A stretch of DNA of 64,000 nt from Enterococcus faecalis_A (GCA_051295955.1 JBPDWA010000006.1:62001-126000), one strand, 5' to 3'; positions 26,926 to 36,731 are shown, counted from the first letter of the stretch. Notes: a model not told the origin generated them from the sequence alone. Made by a program: numbers and translations.

Positions 26926-28427
26926 TGATCTATTTGTCAGTGCCGCGCAAAGTCAAGCCAGTAGTGTTACTGCCAAAAGTCAAGCCGCTCAACAAGCCTA
27001 TGAAAAGATGATTCAAGCTTTGCAGCAATTTGTAGATGAATAACGTCTTAACTCCGCGGCTTATACCAACGGCAAACAGTTTTTTAGTACCGTGCTCATT
27101 CCCCTCGTTAAAGCCGGTATCTTGTTATCAGAAGCCGTTAGTGAAGCCTGCCAAAAATTTGTAGATGAGTATCAAGGAACGGTGGATCGTGGTGAGCTGG
27201 ATTCAGACATTTTAGAAGAAAAAATTTGATAGCTGGATGTCCGAATCAGCCATTTAGCAGCGATTCGTGCGACAATTAAGCAGAGCCGATTTAGGGGATA
27301 ATGTTATCATTCGGCAACTAAATCAAAACAGCCGTATAATTGAAACTCTAATGATACCAAAAAAATATTGCAACAGAAATTAGAGAAACTTTTAGCGTTT
27401 CATGCCAGTTCGCCGAAAATCTTTGCCCCCGTTGCCGAATTAGAAGCCTTGGTCAATCAAGGTGCCAGCCAAGCAAGCGGTCCTGAACAGAAAGTAGTTG
27501 TTCCATTCCAAAATACTTACAATGGACGACCACCGTTTCCCAAAAGTGGCAGCTACGAGCAGAAAAGATTAGGAAACAAGAACAAGCCTTTCATGAAGCG
27601 AGAGTCAAAGAGCTGAAGCAATACAAAGTGTATGCAGCAGTTTATTATGACCAAGCTGGCCAGCCCAAAATCATGTGGCAATTGGAAAAAGACGGTAAAG
27701 GCGTCACCAATCCTGAGTTATATCAATATATCAGTTAGTTTGGCGTTCAGCTACCACCTGATGTCTTTAAATTTATTGCTTACCGCAGTTGGGAAGAAAA
27801 AGTTCAAAATGGTTGGTGCAACGGCTATAATTATGTCACCGGGGAAACCTATAATGGGCTGCTTGGTGGCATCCTAGCGTTTTCTCAACATTTAGCAGAT
27901 GGTGTCACCTGGTTAAATGAAACAGAATTTGGATTTGCCATTCAAATCCTTGGCTTTGCCTATGCCAGTTATCGTTTAGTGACAAAAAAAGTACCGATAT
28001 AGTGGCAAATGAGAAAGTTAGTGAGGCTAAGTTTCTTAATTTTCCTAGAAACTTAATTGATAATATGGATGAAATAACTAATGATATTAAGAATATGAAC
28101 AAAAAATATTCTAATGGGTTTGAATAGAATAATTCGATAGATAGTATAATTAATTCTGCTCCCTATTACGAAGATGCTTGAGAACAAACTTCAGCAGTAA
28201 CTAGAAATATTGTAGATCATGCATTTGGAAATGGAAATAAAAGAAAGGCTTTTGGTACATTAAATACGTTATTAAACGATTTAAGCTTGAAACCACCTTT
28301 ATGTGATACTCCAAAATGGGGTATGATTGGTAAATTAGTGAGAAAGAAGATAACAGATGTATCAGAAATTACAAACGTTATTAAAGGAAATAAAGCAAAC
28401 TTAACAATTAAATATGATTCAGAATGA
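26918..28427 (+). pseudogene. Decayed LXG polymorphic toxin with Doc/Fic-like C-terminal domain
   Basis: The reading frame can be followed in pieces. MSSDLFVSAAQSQASSV then, after TAA at 27041, LNSAAYTNGKQFF and LLSEAVSEACQKFVDEYQ form an LXG-type N-terminal domain. The middle part includes ELKQYKVYAAVYYDQAGQ and YNYVTGETYNGLLGG. The C-terminal part has HAFGNGNKR (28218-28244), matching the HxFx(N/D)xNKR motif of Doc/Fic enzymes. Lesions seen: stops at 27041, 27227, 27230, 27736, 28000, about 28125 and 28179, plus frameshifts near 27300, 27350, 27550 and 27996. It cannot make a full protein. When intact it was probably a type VII-secreted antibacterial toxin. Confidence 0.75.
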
Positions 28428-28446
28428 GAAGATAATAATTATACAG

Positions 28447-28679
28447 TAGTACTTTTTATATAAAATAAATGGATATTGTTTGAAGATAGATGGTAGCTTT
28501 TATGGTATTTCTTCAAATACTGTGGAATCACATATTGAAAAGGATACAATCAAAGAAATTTTACAAGAGAATGCTATTGAAAGTCACCAAATTTCATTCG
28601 AAGATAATTTAAAACAATTAGAAATAAGTAAAAATAGTTCTTTTCAAAATGTAATTGGTAAATTGTCACAAACTTAATT
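28447..28679 (+). pseudogene. Probable immunity-protein remnant
   Basis: An open stretch of about 75 codons (YFLYKINGYCLKIDGSFYG... to IGKLSQT, TAA at 28675-28677) directly after the toxin remnant. It lacks a good start: TTG at 28480 has no ribosome site. The preceding frame (DNNYTVVLFI) looks like its continuation across a frameshift. Position after a polymorphic toxin suggests an immunity gene. The sequence itself gives no family. Confidence 0.35.
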
Positions 28680-29061
28680 AGGAGACATAAAGAGAAGCTA
28701 GAAACCACCTTACTTTTCACGCTCGTTCGCCGAAGGGAGTTTCGATTGGACAAATAAATCACTGAGTGTGAAAGGTTATTTCGCATTCGATTGAGCTCTG
28801 TTTGTAAAAATTCAACATGAGCAATTGCTTTGGTTTAACTAGTAACAGAATTGACGAGGGAGGGGTGTTTTTAAGCATAAGCAATATATTTATCTTCTTT
28901 TTCACAAATTCGATCTAATTTTTATAAGATTCTAAGCCAACTATTTCTTTATCTTTGTGAAAAGAATCCTATAAGTTATTTTAAATTGTTTGTAATTCCG
29001 TTATAATAGTTAAGAATATGCATGCAACTATTCGATTTTTATATAAAGGAAGAGACAAAAG
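28680..29061. other. Spacer between toxin remnant and nifJ
   Basis: No gene. A long-armed inverted repeat, CTTTTCACGCTC (28713-28724) with GAGTGTGAAAGG (28764-28775), can pair over 12 positions including G-T pairs. A TATAAT at 29002-29007 with a weak TTTAAA 16 bases upstream may be the nifJ promoter. Confidence 0.4.
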
Positions 29062-32000
29062 ATGCGGAAAATGAAAACAATGGATGGCAATGCAGCTGCA
29101 GCCTATATATCTTATGCATTTACCGAGCTGGCTGCAATTTATCCGATTACCCCAAGCTCAACGATGGCTGAACTTGTTGATCAATGGTCAGCGGCTGGGA
29201 AGAAAAATATTTTTGGACAGCCAGTGAATGTGGTTGAAATGCAATCAGAAGCCGGAGCGGCTGGAGTGGTGCATGGTTCTCTTAAAACCGGCGCTTTAAC
29301 GACGACTTATACCGCCTCCCAAGGCCTTTTATTAATGATTCCAAATATGTATAAAATCGCTGGAGAACTATTGCCTTCAGTCTTTCATGTTGCAAGTCGT
29401 GCTTTAACGACCAATGCGTTGAATATCTTTGGTGATCAAGGAGATGTAATGGCTGCCCGTCAGACTGGATTTGTAATGCTGGCTGAAAGTAGCGTTCAAG
29501 AAGTGATGGATTTAGCGCCGGTGGCACATTTAGCCTCAATCGAATCGAGCTTGCCGTTTTTAAATTTTTTTGATGGCTTTCGGACAAGTCACGAGATTCA
29601 AAAAATTGAAGTGATAGAGTATGAGGAATTGGCACCGCTGTTGAATCAAGAAAAGTTAGCGCAATTCCGAGCGCGTAGTATGAATCCTAACCATCCATCG
29701 GTTAGCGGTACAAATCAAAACCCCGATATTCATTTTCAACAACGGGAAACAATCAACACTTACTATGAAGCAGTGCCGAAAATTGTCAAAAAATATATGG
29801 AGGCAATCAACCAGCTACGAGGTACTTGTTATGATTTAGTGACTTACTATGGCGCAGAAGATGCAGAAGAAGTAATCGTCTCCATCGGCTCTGTTGCTCA
29901 AACAATTCAACAAACCGTTGATTATTTGAATCAACAAGGAGGCAAAGTCGGCTTTTTAAATATACATTTGTATCGGCCTTTTCCAATTGGCACCTTTTTA
30001 GAAAAAATGCCTAAAACGGTCAAAGCAGTCGCGGTTTTAGATCGAACCAAAGAACCAGGTGCTGGTGGCGAACCGCTGCTTTTAGATGTGCAAAGTGCGT
30101 TGTATGAATCCGACATTCGGCCCTTGGTAATCGGCGGTCGCTATGGACTCGGTTCAAAAGACGTATTGCCAAATCAAATTGTGGCAGTCTATCGTGAACT
30201 GAAGCAAGAACGAGCTGCAATGAAATCGCGTTTTACAATTGGAATTACTGATGACGTTACGTATCTATCCTTAGATAGCGGAGCTCCTCTAGATTTAACA
30301 CCATCAGCAACTTATCAGGCCAAATTTTGGGGTTTTGGTTCCGATGGGACCGTGGGCGCAAATAAATCGGCCATCAAAATTATCGGCGATCATACGGATC
30401 AGTATGCTCAAGGGTTCTTTTATTATGATTCGAAAAAATCTGGCGGATTAACTGTTTCTCATTTACGCTTTGGACCAACACCGATTCGGTCCACTTATCT
30501 AATTGAACACGCCGATTTTGTCGCTTGTCACAGTGCTGCTTATTTGCATACGTATGATTTAGTGAAAGGCTTGAAAAAAGGCGGCACTTTTTTATTGAAC
30601 ACCACTTGGGATGATACGCAATTGAACCGTTATTTACCTAACAAGTTGAAATGTTATTTAGCCGAAAATGATATTCAGTTTTATACAATTAATGCGGTAA
30701 AAATAGCGAATGAAGTGGGACTTGGCGGTCGGATCAATACTACCATGGAAACGGCCTTTTTCAAACTAGCCAAGATCATTCCCTTTGCAGAAGTGTTGCC
30801 TATTTTGAAAGAAGAAGCTCATAAAAGTTATGCGAGAAAATCAATGAGTGTCGTTGAAAAAAATATTCAAGCTATTGAACGAACCGCAGATTTATTGCAT
30901 AAAGTAGCCATACCAGCTGCGTGGAAAACAGTTCCTGTAAAAGCAGCAAAACCAAGTGTACTTTCAGATTATGTGCATGAAATTGTTGCACCTGTCAATC
31001 GTCAAGAAGGAAATCAGCTTTCTGTGGGGACTTTGGTGAGAAATAAAATGACGGATGGACGGACGCCATTAGGTACTGCAGCCGTTGAAAAACGCGGGAT
31101 TGCTTTGGAAGTTCCTCATTGGTTAAATGATCGCTGTACAATGTGTAATGAATGCGCATTTGTATGTCCGCATGCAGCCATTCGACCATTTTTGGCGGAC
31201 GAAGCTGAAATGGAAGCCGCTCCGGAAGGCTTTATCACAAGAGAAATGCGCGGCGCAGACGGGCTTTTCTATCGAATTCAAGTCTCTATTGAAGATTGTA
31301 CCGGTTGTGGTCTTTGCGTCGAAGCGTGCCCGGCCAAAGGGAAAGCTTTGGTGATGCAACCTTATGAAGCTGAAAAAGAACAAGCAATTAATTGGGCTTT
31401 TGCTATGACTTTGAGGCAAAAAGAAAACCCGGCAAAACCCAATACAGTTTTAGGTACTCAGTTTAACCAGCCGCTATTGGAATTTTCCGGTGCTTGTTCT
31501 GGCTGTGGGGAAACGCCATACGTTAAATTGTTGACGCAAATGTTTGGCGATCGAATGCTGATTGCTAATGCAACCGGTTGTTCGTCCATTTGGGGTGGTG
31601 CAGCGCCGGTTACACCTTACACGACGAATGAATTAGGTCAGGGACCGGCTTGGTCCAATTCTTTATTGGAAGATAATGCTGAGTTTGGCTATGGTATGTT
31701 ATTAGCTAATCAAACTCGTCGTCAGCAGCTGGCGGCTAAAATGACTGCTGCACTACCAGAAGCATCCCCACAGTTACGTTTACTAATGACCGATTGGCTG
31801 GCTCACAAAGATAACAGCGAAGGTACGCAACAACGAGCCGTCAAATTAACTGCAGCTTTAACCGCAGAACAAGAAGGTCACCCCTTGCTAGCCGCAGTAT
31901 TGGCTGAACAAGATCTATTTGTGAAAACTAGTCAATGGATGATTGGTGGCGACGGATGGGCTTATGATATTGGGTATGGTGGGATTGACCATGTGCTGGC

Positions 32001-32766
32001 TAGTGGTGCAGATGTCAATATGTTGGTGCTGGATAATGAAGTTTACTCAAATACCGGTGGACAAACGTCTAAAGCAACACCAGCTTCTGCTATTGCTAAG
32101 TTTTCGGCTAGTGGTAAATACGCATCTAAAAAAGACTTGGGCATGATGGCTATGACCTATGAAAATGTTTACGTTGCTCAAATTGCTTCAGGAGCAAATC
32201 AAATGCAGACCATTAAAGCATTTGAAGAAGCGGAAAAATTCCCCGGACCGTCAATTATTATTGCTTATACACCATGTATCACCCATGGTTTGGCTGGAGG
32301 GATGAGCCAAACATTGAAAGAAGCTCAAGATGCTGTTCAATCAGGTTACTGGTCGTTATATCGTTACAATCCGCTGTTAAAAGAACGTGGAAAAACTCCA
32401 TTGACTTTAGATTTTAAAAAACCAAACTTTGATTTAATGAAAGAGTTTATGCGCCAACAGGTTCGTTTCGCCTCCTTAGAAGCGTCTCAGCCAGTTGTCG
32501 CAGAGGAATTATTTGCAAAAACGGTGGCTGATGCTAAGCGCCGGTTTTATAATTATGCTCGTTTGGCAGGCCAAGAGGAAAAAATTCGTGCAAAATTAGA
32601 AAAGCCAACTGCTACTGATTCACAGCCAACGATAGAAAAAACACCTCGGGCTGGTACAGAGCGAGTAGTGGACCCTAAAGCTCAAGCTAAACGAGCTGCT
32701 AAACGAGCGCAACGAGCCGCCCTTAGAAAACAAAGAAGCGAAGAGAAAACTCAAAAAAGTGAGTGA
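29062..32766 (+). CDS. nifJ: Pyruvate:ferredoxin (flavodoxin) oxidoreductase
   Basis: Oxidatively decarboxylates pyruvate to acetyl-CoA and reduces ferredoxin or flavodoxin. The 1234-residue single-chain homodimer type is complete: N-terminal pyrimidine-binding domain (YPITPSSTMAELVDQWS), two 4Fe-4S motifs CTMCNECAFVCP and CTGCGLCVEACP, further cluster cysteines in CSGCGETPY and NATGCSS, and the TPP/Mg motif GDGWAYDIGYGG...NEVYSNTGGQ. The last about 55 residues are Lys/Arg/Ala-rich, longer than usual. ATG with AAAGGAAGAG. It sits alone beside a decayed toxin gene between core operons, suggesting acquisition. The enzyme is oxygen-sensitive, so use is expected under anaerobic conditions. Confidence 0.96.
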   Translation: MRKMKTMDGNAAAAYISYAFTELAAIYPITPSSTMAELVDQWSAAGKKNIFGQPVNVVEMQSEAGAAGVVHGSLKTGALTTTYTASQGLLLMIPNMYKIAGELLPSVFHVASRALTTNALNIFGDQGDVMAARQTGFVMLAESSVQEVMDLAPVAHLASIESSLPFLNFFDGFRTSHEIQKIEVIEYEELAPLLNQEKLAQFRARSMNPNHPSVSGTNQNPDIHFQQRETINTYYEAVPKIVKKYMEAINQLRGTCYDLVTYYGAEDAEEVIVSIGSVAQTIQQTVDYLNQQGGKVGFLNIHLYRPFPIGTFLEKMPKTVKAVAVLDRTKEPGAGGEPLLLDVQSALYESDIRPLVIGGRYGLGSKDVLPNQIVAVYRELKQERAAMKSRFTIGITDDVTYLSLDSGAPLDLTPSATYQAKFWGFGSDGTVGANKSAIKIIGDHTDQYAQGFFYYDSKKSGGLTVSHLRFGPTPIRSTYLIEHADFVACHSAAYLHTYDLVKGLKKGGTFLLNTTWDDTQLNRYLPNKLKCYLAENDIQFYTINAVKIANEVGLGGRINTTMETAFFKLAKIIPFAEVLPILKEEAHKSYARKSMSVVEKNIQAIERTADLLHKVAIPAAWKTVPVKAAKPSVLSDYVHEIVAPVNRQEGNQLSVGTLVRNKMTDGRTPLGTAAVEKRGIALEVPHWLNDRCTMCNECAFVCPHAAIRPFLADEAEMEAAPEGFITREMRGADGLFYRIQVSIEDCTGCGLCVEACPAKGKALVMQPYEAEKEQAINWAFAMTLRQKENPAKPNTVLGTQFNQPLLEFSGACSGCGETPYVKLLTQMFGDRMLIANATGCSSIWGGAAPVTPYTTNELGQGPAWSNSLLEDNAEFGYGMLLANQTRRQQLAAKMTAALPEASPQLRLLMTDWLAHKDNSEGTQQRAVKLTAALTAEQEGHPLLAAVLAEQDLFVKTSQWMIGGDGWAYDIGYGGIDHVLASGADVNMLVLDNEVYSNTGGQTSKATPASAIAKFSASGKYASKKDLGMMAMTYENVYVAQIASGANQMQTIKAFEEAEKFPGPSIIIAYTPCITHGLAGGMSQTLKEAQDAVQSGYWSLYRYNPLLKERGKTPLTLDFKKPNFDLMKEFMRQQVRFASLEASQPVVAEELFAKTVADAKRRFYNYARLAGQEEKIRAKLEKPTATDSQPTIEKTPRAGTERVVDPKAQAKRAAKRAQRAALRKQRSEEKTQKSE

Positions 32767-32864
32767 CAACAAACTATTCATCTAAAAAACACCATTAAGT
32801 TCTTTGGAAATTAGCTAACTTTATCGTTGACTATATGATTAAAGAAAGTGCAGTCTGGAAAAAT

Positions 32865-32894
32865 GGAGTAGAGGATGAATCTTCTACTCCTTTT
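32865..32894 (+). terminator. Terminator after nifJ
   Basis: GGAGTAGA (32865-32872) pairs with TCTACTCC (32883-32890) followed by TTTTG. The T-tail is short. Confidence 0.6.
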
Positions 32895-33016
32895 GCAATA
32901 ACAGCTACCATTTTAAAATAAGCGCAAGCTTGAAACAGCTTACACGTTACCTTTTCTTTAGATATGATAAAAATTTATGATCTTTCCGTTGGCGTTGTGG
33001 GCGGTAGGAAAAGAAT

Positions 33017-33025
33017 GTGGTATAC
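33017..33025 (+). promoter_or_regulatory. Extended -10 promoter of cdaA operon
   Basis: TGGTATACT forms an extended -10 element; no strong -35 is visible. Transcription would start near 33032, which excludes the upstream in-frame GTG (33017) as the cdaA start. Confidence 0.55.
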
Positions 33026-33061
33026 TTGTTAAGAAATCTTGAGAGAGAAGTGAGGGATATG

Positions 33062-33949
33062 ATGTCGTTTCAATTTAATCAGTTGCTGGATTTGAAATAC
33101 TGGCAGCAACTTATCTCATCGGATTTCTTATCTAGGGATTTTGTCATCAATATCATCGATATACTCGTTGTGTGGTATCTTGTGTATAAGCTCATCATGC
33201 TGGTGCGCGGTACCAAAGCAGTTCAACTCTTAAAAGGAGTCGCTGTCTTTATTGTAATCCGTATTTTAAGTGAAGTAATTGGTCTACATACTTTATCTTG
33301 GTTGATGAACCAAATTATTATGTATGGAGTCATTGCTGCGGTTGTCATTTTTCAACCGGAAGTACGGCGTGGACTAGAACACCTAGGAAGAAGTTCTTTT
33401 TTCCGTCCGACTAAGACGGCTCAACAAAAAGATGAGAAAATGATTTTGGCATTTGACAAAGCAATTCAGTATATGTCAAAACGAAAAATTGGTGCTCTAA
33501 TAACAATTGAGCGCAACACGGGGTTGGATGAATATATTGAAACTGGCATTGATTTAGATGCAGACATTACCGGTGAGCTGCTGATCAATATTTTCATTCC
33601 TAACACGCCGTTACACGACGGTGCTGTTATTATTAAAAAAGACAAAATCGCTGTAGCCAGTGCTTACTTGCCCTTGTCAGAAAGCCAGCTAATACCCAAG
33701 GAATTTGGTACACGGCATAGAGCGGCAGTTGGTATTAGTGAAGTTAGCGATGCTTTAACAATTGTTGTCAGCGAAGAAACCGGTGATGTTAGTTTGACAC
33801 TAAATAATGAATTGATTCCGGGATTATCTCGCGAAGAATACCTATCTATTTTACGAGAAGAATTGATCCCAAGTGACACATCAACTGACAAGAAAAATGC
33901 GTTGCAGCATTTTATTGATGACGTTACTAAAGGAGGCAGAAGAAAATGA
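33062..33949 (+). CDS. cdaA: Diadenylate cyclase CdaA
   Basis: Makes c-di-AMP from two ATP. The 295-residue membrane enzyme has three N-terminal hydrophobic segments (about 25-100) and a DAC domain with PNTPLHDGAVII (DGA motif) and FGTRHRAAVG (RHR motif), both needed for catalysis. GAGGG lies just upstream of tandem ATGs (33059, 33062); the second has better spacing. It is the first gene of the conserved cdaA-cdaR-glmM operon linking c-di-AMP to cell-wall precursor supply. Confidence 0.96.
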   Translation: MSFQFNQLLDLKYWQQLISSDFLSRDFVINIIDILVVWYLVYKLIMLVRGTKAVQLLKGVAVFIVIRILSEVIGLHTLSWLMNQIIMYGVIAAVVIFQPEVRRGLEHLGRSSFFRPTKTAQQKDEKMILAFDKAIQYMSKRKIGALITIERNTGLDEYIETGIDLDADITGELLINIFIPNTPLHDGAVIIKKDKIAVASAYLPLSESQLIPKEFGTRHRAAVGISEVSDALTIVVSEETGDVSLTLNNELIPGLSREEYLSILREELIPSDTSTDKKNALQHFIDDVTKGGRRK

Positions 33950-35058
33950 GGAAAGCCTCTCAAAGCAATTGGTTCTACGGCATAATGTCCCTGATGTTTG
34001 CCCTATTGTTATTCTTTAATGCCAATGCTACCGGAAATTCCACCAACACTGCTGCACAACCTAACTATGAAGAAACGTTAAATAATATTCCAGTCCATCT
34101 ACAATATGACAAAGACAAATATTTTGTTTCTGGCTATGAAGATACAGTAGATGTTCATTTGAGCAGCGCTAACCGTGTTCAGTTAAATTTAGAAACCAAT
34201 GAAGATACTCGAAATTTCCAAGTAGTTGCAGATTTAACGAACGTCTCTTTGGGAACTACGGAAGTTCCGCTAAAAATAAAAGGTTTAAGCTCAGCCGTGA
34301 CTGCTAAGATGGAACCGAAAACTATTACCGTCACAATTGAGAAAAAAGTCACTAAGACGTTCAAAGTGGAAGCACAATTGCCAGATTCAATAGAAAAAGA
34401 AGGCTACAAAGTTAAAAACATCAGCTTGAATCCTGATACTGTGGATATTACAACTGGAGCAGAAACTGCTAAAGCGATCACCAAAGTTGTGGCTCCGATT
34501 ACTAGCACAGATCAAACAGATGGCACAATTAAGCAAATGGTTAATGTTCAAGCGCTGGATGCGAAAGGTCAAGTTTTAAGTATTGAAAACCCAGCACCGC
34601 AGGTCAAAGTGGCTGTTGCCCTATTGGCACCTACAAAAAATGTTCCATTAACGATCAATCTGACGGGATCAACGCCAGCGGACATCTCACATTATACTTA
34701 TAGCTTGTCACAAGATAGTGTTATTGTTAGCGGTGCACAATCCATTTTAAACACACTTGACACAATCACTTTACCAGTTGATATTTCTGCGGTCCATTCA
34801 AGGAAAAAAGTAACAATTAAAGTACCGATTACCGGGAAATATACAGTTGAACCAGAAGAAGTTGAGCTTACGTTAGTGCCTGTTTACAAGGAAACGCAAT
34901 CAGATTCGGATAAGTCTACCAATTCATCAACGACTAATGCTACTTCTAATCCACAAGGTGGTACGCCAACAAGCTCGACGAACCAAGCAGAAAAAGCTTC
35001 TACTTCTGAAAGTAATCAGGGAAGTACAAGTGACACGATAGATAGTAGTGAAAACTAA
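33946..35058 (+). CDS. cdaR: CdaA regulator CdaR (YbbR-domain protein)
   Basis: A 370-residue protein with one N-terminal membrane segment (WFYGIMSLMFALLLFFNA), several extracellular YbbR repeats (for example VPVHLQYDKDKYFVSGYEDTV-like in the first, then VDITTGAETAKAIT), and a Ser/Thr/Asn-rich tail from about 320. It is known to modulate CdaA at the membrane. The gene overlaps cdaA by four bases (ATGA), consistent with coupled translation. Confidence 0.93.
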   Translation: MRKASQSNWFYGIMSLMFALLLFFNANATGNSTNTAAQPNYEETLNNIPVHLQYDKDKYFVSGYEDTVDVHLSSANRVQLNLETNEDTRNFQVVADLTNVSLGTTEVPLKIKGLSSAVTAKMEPKTITVTIEKKVTKTFKVEAQLPDSIEKEGYKVKNISLNPDTVDITTGAETAKAITKVVAPITSTDQTDGTIKQMVNVQALDAKGQVLSIENPAPQVKVAVALLAPTKNVPLTINLTGSTPADISHYTYSLSQDSVIVSGAQSILNTLDTITLPVDISAVHSRKKVTIKVPITGKYTVEPEEVELTLVPVYKETQSDSDKSTNSSTTNATSNPQGGTPTSSTNQAEKASTSESNQGSTSDTIDSSEN

Positions 35059-35081
35059 GTAGTAGATAGAGGAGAATTTTA

Positions 35082-36437
35082 ATGGGTAAATATTTTGGAA
35101 CAGATGGTGTCAGAGGAATTGCCAATAAGGAGTTAACGCCAGAGTTAGCGTTTAAGTTAGGGCGTTGTGGTGGTTATGTGTTAAGTCAACATGAAGAAGG
35201 AACGCGCAAACCAAGAGTATTAGTTGGACGCGACACTCGAATTTCCGGTGAAATGTTAGAACAAGCGTTAATCGCCGGCTTGTTGTCAGTTGGTATTGAA
35301 GTCTTTCAACTAGGAGTCATCTCAACACCAGGTGTGGCTTATTTAACAAGACTTCAAAAAGCTTCTGCAGGCGTAATGATTTCAGCTTCACACAATCCGG
35401 CAGAAGACAATGGGATTAAATTTTTTGGTTCTGACGGCTTTAAATTAGTTGATGAACAAGAAGCAGAGATTGAAGCACTGTTAGATGCTGAAAGCGACTT
35501 ATTGCCGAGACCGTCAGCAGAAGGCTTAGGAACCTTGGATGAGTTTCCGGAAGGATTACTGAAATACTCTCAATTTCTCGTTCAAACTATTCCAGGAGAT
35601 TTAGCAGGCTTAACGGTTTGCATTGACGCTGCTAACGGCGCTACGGCAACTTCTGTTAATCGCTTATTTGCGGATTTAGAAACAGACTTTTTTACTATGG
35701 GCACAAGTCCTAATGGATTGAATATCAATGAAGGTGTCGGTTCAACACATCCAGAGCAGCTAGCTGAAATGGTTGTTGAAAAAGGAGCGGATGTTGGTTT
35801 AGCTTTTGACGGTGACGGTGATCGTGTCATCGCTGTGGATGAGTTGGGAAATATCATTGATGGTGATAAGATCATGTATATTTGTGCTAAATATTTAGCT
35901 GAAAAGAAACGCTTGAAAAAAGACACGGTTGTAACAACGGTTATGAGTAATCTTGGTTTTCGTAAAGCCATTGAAGGAATTGGTTTGAAAGATGTAGTAA
36001 CGCAAGTAGGCGATCGTTACGTCGTTGAAGAAATGCGTAAAAATGATTATAACTTTGGCGGTGAGCAGTCAGGTCATATGGTCTTTTTAGATTTTAATAC
36101 GACTGGCGATGGGATGTTGTCAGGAATTCAGCTTTTAAATGTAATGAAGCAAACTGATAAAAAATTATCAGAGTTAGCAGCTGAAGTGACAATTTACCCT
36201 CAAAAATTGGTTAATATTCGCGTGACGGATAAAAATGGTGCGATGGAGATTCCTGCGATTAAAGCGGTGGTAGAAGCCGTGGAAGCAGAGATGAACGGTG
36301 AGGGTCGTATTTTGGTTCGTCCTTCAGGAACCGAACCATTGTTGCGCGTGATGGCTGAAGCACCGACACAGGAAAAAGTTGAATATTATGTCGAAAAAAT
36401 TGCTGCAGTAGTGCGAGCAGAAATCGGCGTTGAATAG
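35082..36437 (+). CDS. glmM: Phosphoglucosamine mutase GlmM
   Basis: Converts glucosamine-6-phosphate to glucosamine-1-phosphate for UDP-GlcNAc synthesis. 451 residues with FGTDGVRG at the start, the phospho-serine loop MISASHNPAEDNG, the metal site DGDGDRVIAVDE, the sugar-binding GGEQSGHM and the phosphate-binding RPSGTEPLLRVM. AGAGGAG upstream. Third gene of the cdaA operon. GlmS at 40487 makes its substrate. Confidence 0.97.
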   Translation: MGKYFGTDGVRGIANKELTPELAFKLGRCGGYVLSQHEEGTRKPRVLVGRDTRISGEMLEQALIAGLLSVGIEVFQLGVISTPGVAYLTRLQKASAGVMISASHNPAEDNGIKFFGSDGFKLVDEQEAEIEALLDAESDLLPRPSAEGLGTLDEFPEGLLKYSQFLVQTIPGDLAGLTVCIDAANGATATSVNRLFADLETDFFTMGTSPNGLNINEGVGSTHPEQLAEMVVEKGADVGLAFDGDGDRVIAVDELGNIIDGDKIMYICAKYLAEKKRLKKDTVVTTVMSNLGFRKAIEGIGLKDVVTQVGDRYVVEEMRKNDYNFGGEQSGHMVFLDFNTTGDGMLSGIQLLNVMKQTDKKLSELAAEVTIYPQKLVNIRVTDKNGAMEIPAIKAVVEAVEAEMNGEGRILVRPSGTEPLLRVMAEAPTQEKVEYYVEKIAAVVRAEIGVE

Positions 36438-36597
36438 CCAGTTTTATAAGTAAAGCTGCAAGAAACAAAAGAGGTTGGAGCAGAAGGGTTAAACGCTAAG
36501 AGATAAGTGGAAATTTACGGAAAATGTTTTTAATGCTTTTGTAAATATCAGCTTATTTCCCAAGCGTTACTTCTGTTTCAGCCGTTTATTCGTATTC

Positions 36598-36647
36598 AGT
36601 GTGTGAGAGGAAGGTGTTTTTCACTTTTGGCTCACACACTTTGTTTA
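36598..36647 (+). terminator. Terminator of cdaA-cdaR-glmM
   Basis: AGTGTGTGAG (36598-36607) pairs with CTCACACACT (36631-36640), with an inner AAGGTG/CACTTT stem, and is followed by TTGTTTATTT. The tail is only partly T-rich. Confidence 0.7.
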
Positions 36648-36731
36648 TTTAAGAAAAGCTAAGGTCCAAGAAAACATTAAGCCCATAGTTTGAGGGTCTT
36701 TTTTATTCAAAAAATAGTTTCTTTCCAAAGA

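Noticed and set aside
26918..28427. Stop-codon recoding to read the LXG gene as intact
   Set aside because: All three stop codons occur, together with several frameshifts; no recoding mechanism would fix all of them, and neighbouring genes use normal stops.
29282..31419. Several - strand ORFs of 60-117 codons inside nifJ
   Set aside because: They are shadows of the conserved + strand NifJ frame, with no ribosome sites and no recognisable domains.
33017..33061. Longer cdaA start at GTG 33017
   Set aside because: That codon overlaps the extended -10 promoter element, so it would not be in the transcript.
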